Source: Vibrio renipiscarius (GTDB lineage Bacteria; Pseudomonadota; Gammaproteobacteria; Enterobacterales; Vibrionaceae). From it: 64,000 nucleotides of DNA. A program made the translations under genes and the position numbers. This document shows positions 63,585 to 64,000 of the stretch, piece after piece (position 1 is the stretch's first letter; each line of letters starts with the position of its first letter). The notes beneath the pieces are model-generated. The model was not told the DNA's origin. It worked only from the letters and a program-made list of their open reading frames with translations, and did not search any database. The stretch lies in NCBI RefSeq assembly GCF_000827885.1, contig NZ_JTKH01000024.1:496001-560000 (forward strand), in the 5' to 3' direction.

Positions 63585-63992
63585 TTACTCGCGCAAGATC
63601 GCAGGTTTGATATCGACTAATTTCGTTTGGTTCAAACAATCCAGTCCACGAACTCGCAAAGTACTCTCGCTCATGCCCTCGATCGCCAGCACTGCAACAC
63701 CGATAGGATTAGGCCGATGGGGCGTGCGCAAGGCAAAGGTACCTTTGCTCATGCCTTGTCGTTTCGTCCACTCATTCATCGCGTCGTGATCTGTGGACAA
63801 ACCGTCATCACGTAACCAATAAAGCAGCATAATGTCATCCCCGACATTGAGCCCTTGCAAGCCCGCGGCGTATTGCTCATCAACGTGAATCTCGCAAAGC
63901 GGCCCACCCTGTGGATCAATATTATTGGGGCACTCGCGGAGTTGTTGATACGGTGTTGTGATCGTCCCGATAAATCGTAGTGTGTTGCTCAT
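63585..63992 (-). CDS. TrmO-like (TsaA/UPF0066) SAM-dependent methyltransferase, short form
   Basis: A 135-residue protein with the TsaA/TrmO signature: FALRTPHRPNPIGVAVLAIE and GLDCLNQTKLVDIKPA. TrmO methylates the t6A37 base of threonine tRNA. E. coli TrmO has about 235 residues, with a C-terminal domain that is absent here, so this may be a paralogue with another substrate. The frame is complete: the ATG is at 63992, eight bases from the window end, and the stop follows KPAILRE. Confidence 0.82.
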   Translation of the reverse strand: MSNTLRFIGTITTPYQQLRECPNNIDPQGGPLCEIHVDEQYAAGLQGLNVGDDIMLLYWLRDDGLSTDHDAMNEWTKRQGMSKGTFALRTPHRPNPIGVAVLAIEGMSESTLRVRGLDCLNQTKLVDIKPAILRE

Positions 63993-64000
63993 GTTACTGC

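Noticed and set aside
1..64000. CRISPR arrays, tRNA or rRNA genes, integrases, transposases
   Set aside because: Reading both strands showed no spaced repeats of CRISPR type, no cloverleaf-like sequence with a CCA end, and no mobile-element protein.

Overview
This window is bacterial and almost certainly from a Vibrio, probably the second chromosome of a Vibrio cholerae-like species. The evidence is a set of linked genes typical of vibrios: putA next to an AraC-type regulator, a vqmR/vqmA quorum-sensing locus followed by pdxH and a lapC-lapG-lapD-lapB cluster, nagB, nhaD, speA-speB, the glycogen/maltodextrin genes glgB-malQ-malP with divergent malT, and a secreted chitinase. I cannot name the species from the sequence alone. 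No rRNA, tRNA, CRISPR array, transposase, integrase or phage gene is visible, so the window looks like stable accessory-replicon backbone, not a recent island.

Layout. 1-2210: 5' part of putA (cut by the window edge) and its regulator. 2650-5720: two tandem paralogous periplasmic coiled-coil/PEGA proteins; the second carries an extra FGE-sulfatase-like domain without the catalytic cysteines. 5721-6737: VqmA-box palindrome, the small RNA vqmR and the DPO receptor gene vqmA. 6766-13797: pdxH, then a Lap-type adhesin secretion and retention module (membrane fusion protein, LapG protease, LapD c-di-GMP receptor, ABC exporter) with no adhesin gene beside it. 14049-16410: a YccT-like protein and a three-gene copper-delivery operon (small anchored protein, SCO, PCuAC). 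16818-23605: sstT, a Sel1-repeat protein, nagB, two hypotheticals, an S33 peptidase and arfB. 23711-27585: an outer-membrane barrel protein, a cytochrome b561-marR operon facing a c'-like cytochrome across a large palindrome, and two conserved small proteins. 27740-33751: an M20 peptidase with YjiG/YjiH membrane partners, nhaD, a Met/Lys/Asp-rich secreted protein and a DEAD-box helicase. 34056-36507: a 59-residue four-cysteine protein, an alkylation-repair operon (adaA-like, alkA, ogt) and a small hypothetical gene. 36980-42079: a lipoprotein, hdfR/maoP and speA-speB. 42244-47581: a DASS transporter, a TetR/hydrolase pair, an acyltransferase, a two-TM protein and a MAPEG protein. 47847-58235: glgB, malQ, malP and malT. 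58464-63992: a nitroreductase, a TPR membrane protein, a chitinase, an alpha/beta hydrolase and a TrmO-like enzyme.

Functional themes. Biofilm and quorum control are adjacent: VqmA activates vqmR, and the Lap module sets adhesin release according to c-di-GMP. Polysaccharide use is prominent (chitinase, glucosamine-6-phosphate deaminase, and the MalT regulon with a canonical MalT box and a strong CRP-like site between malP and malT). Arginine goes to putrescine through SpeA and SpeB. The least explained parts are the PEGA/FGE-like pair, the 46-bp palindrome between the two cytochrome genes, a predicted three-way-junction element at 26471-26541, the Met-rich secreted protein at 32056, and two genes whose 3' ends carry heptanucleotide repeats that place stop codons in all three frames.
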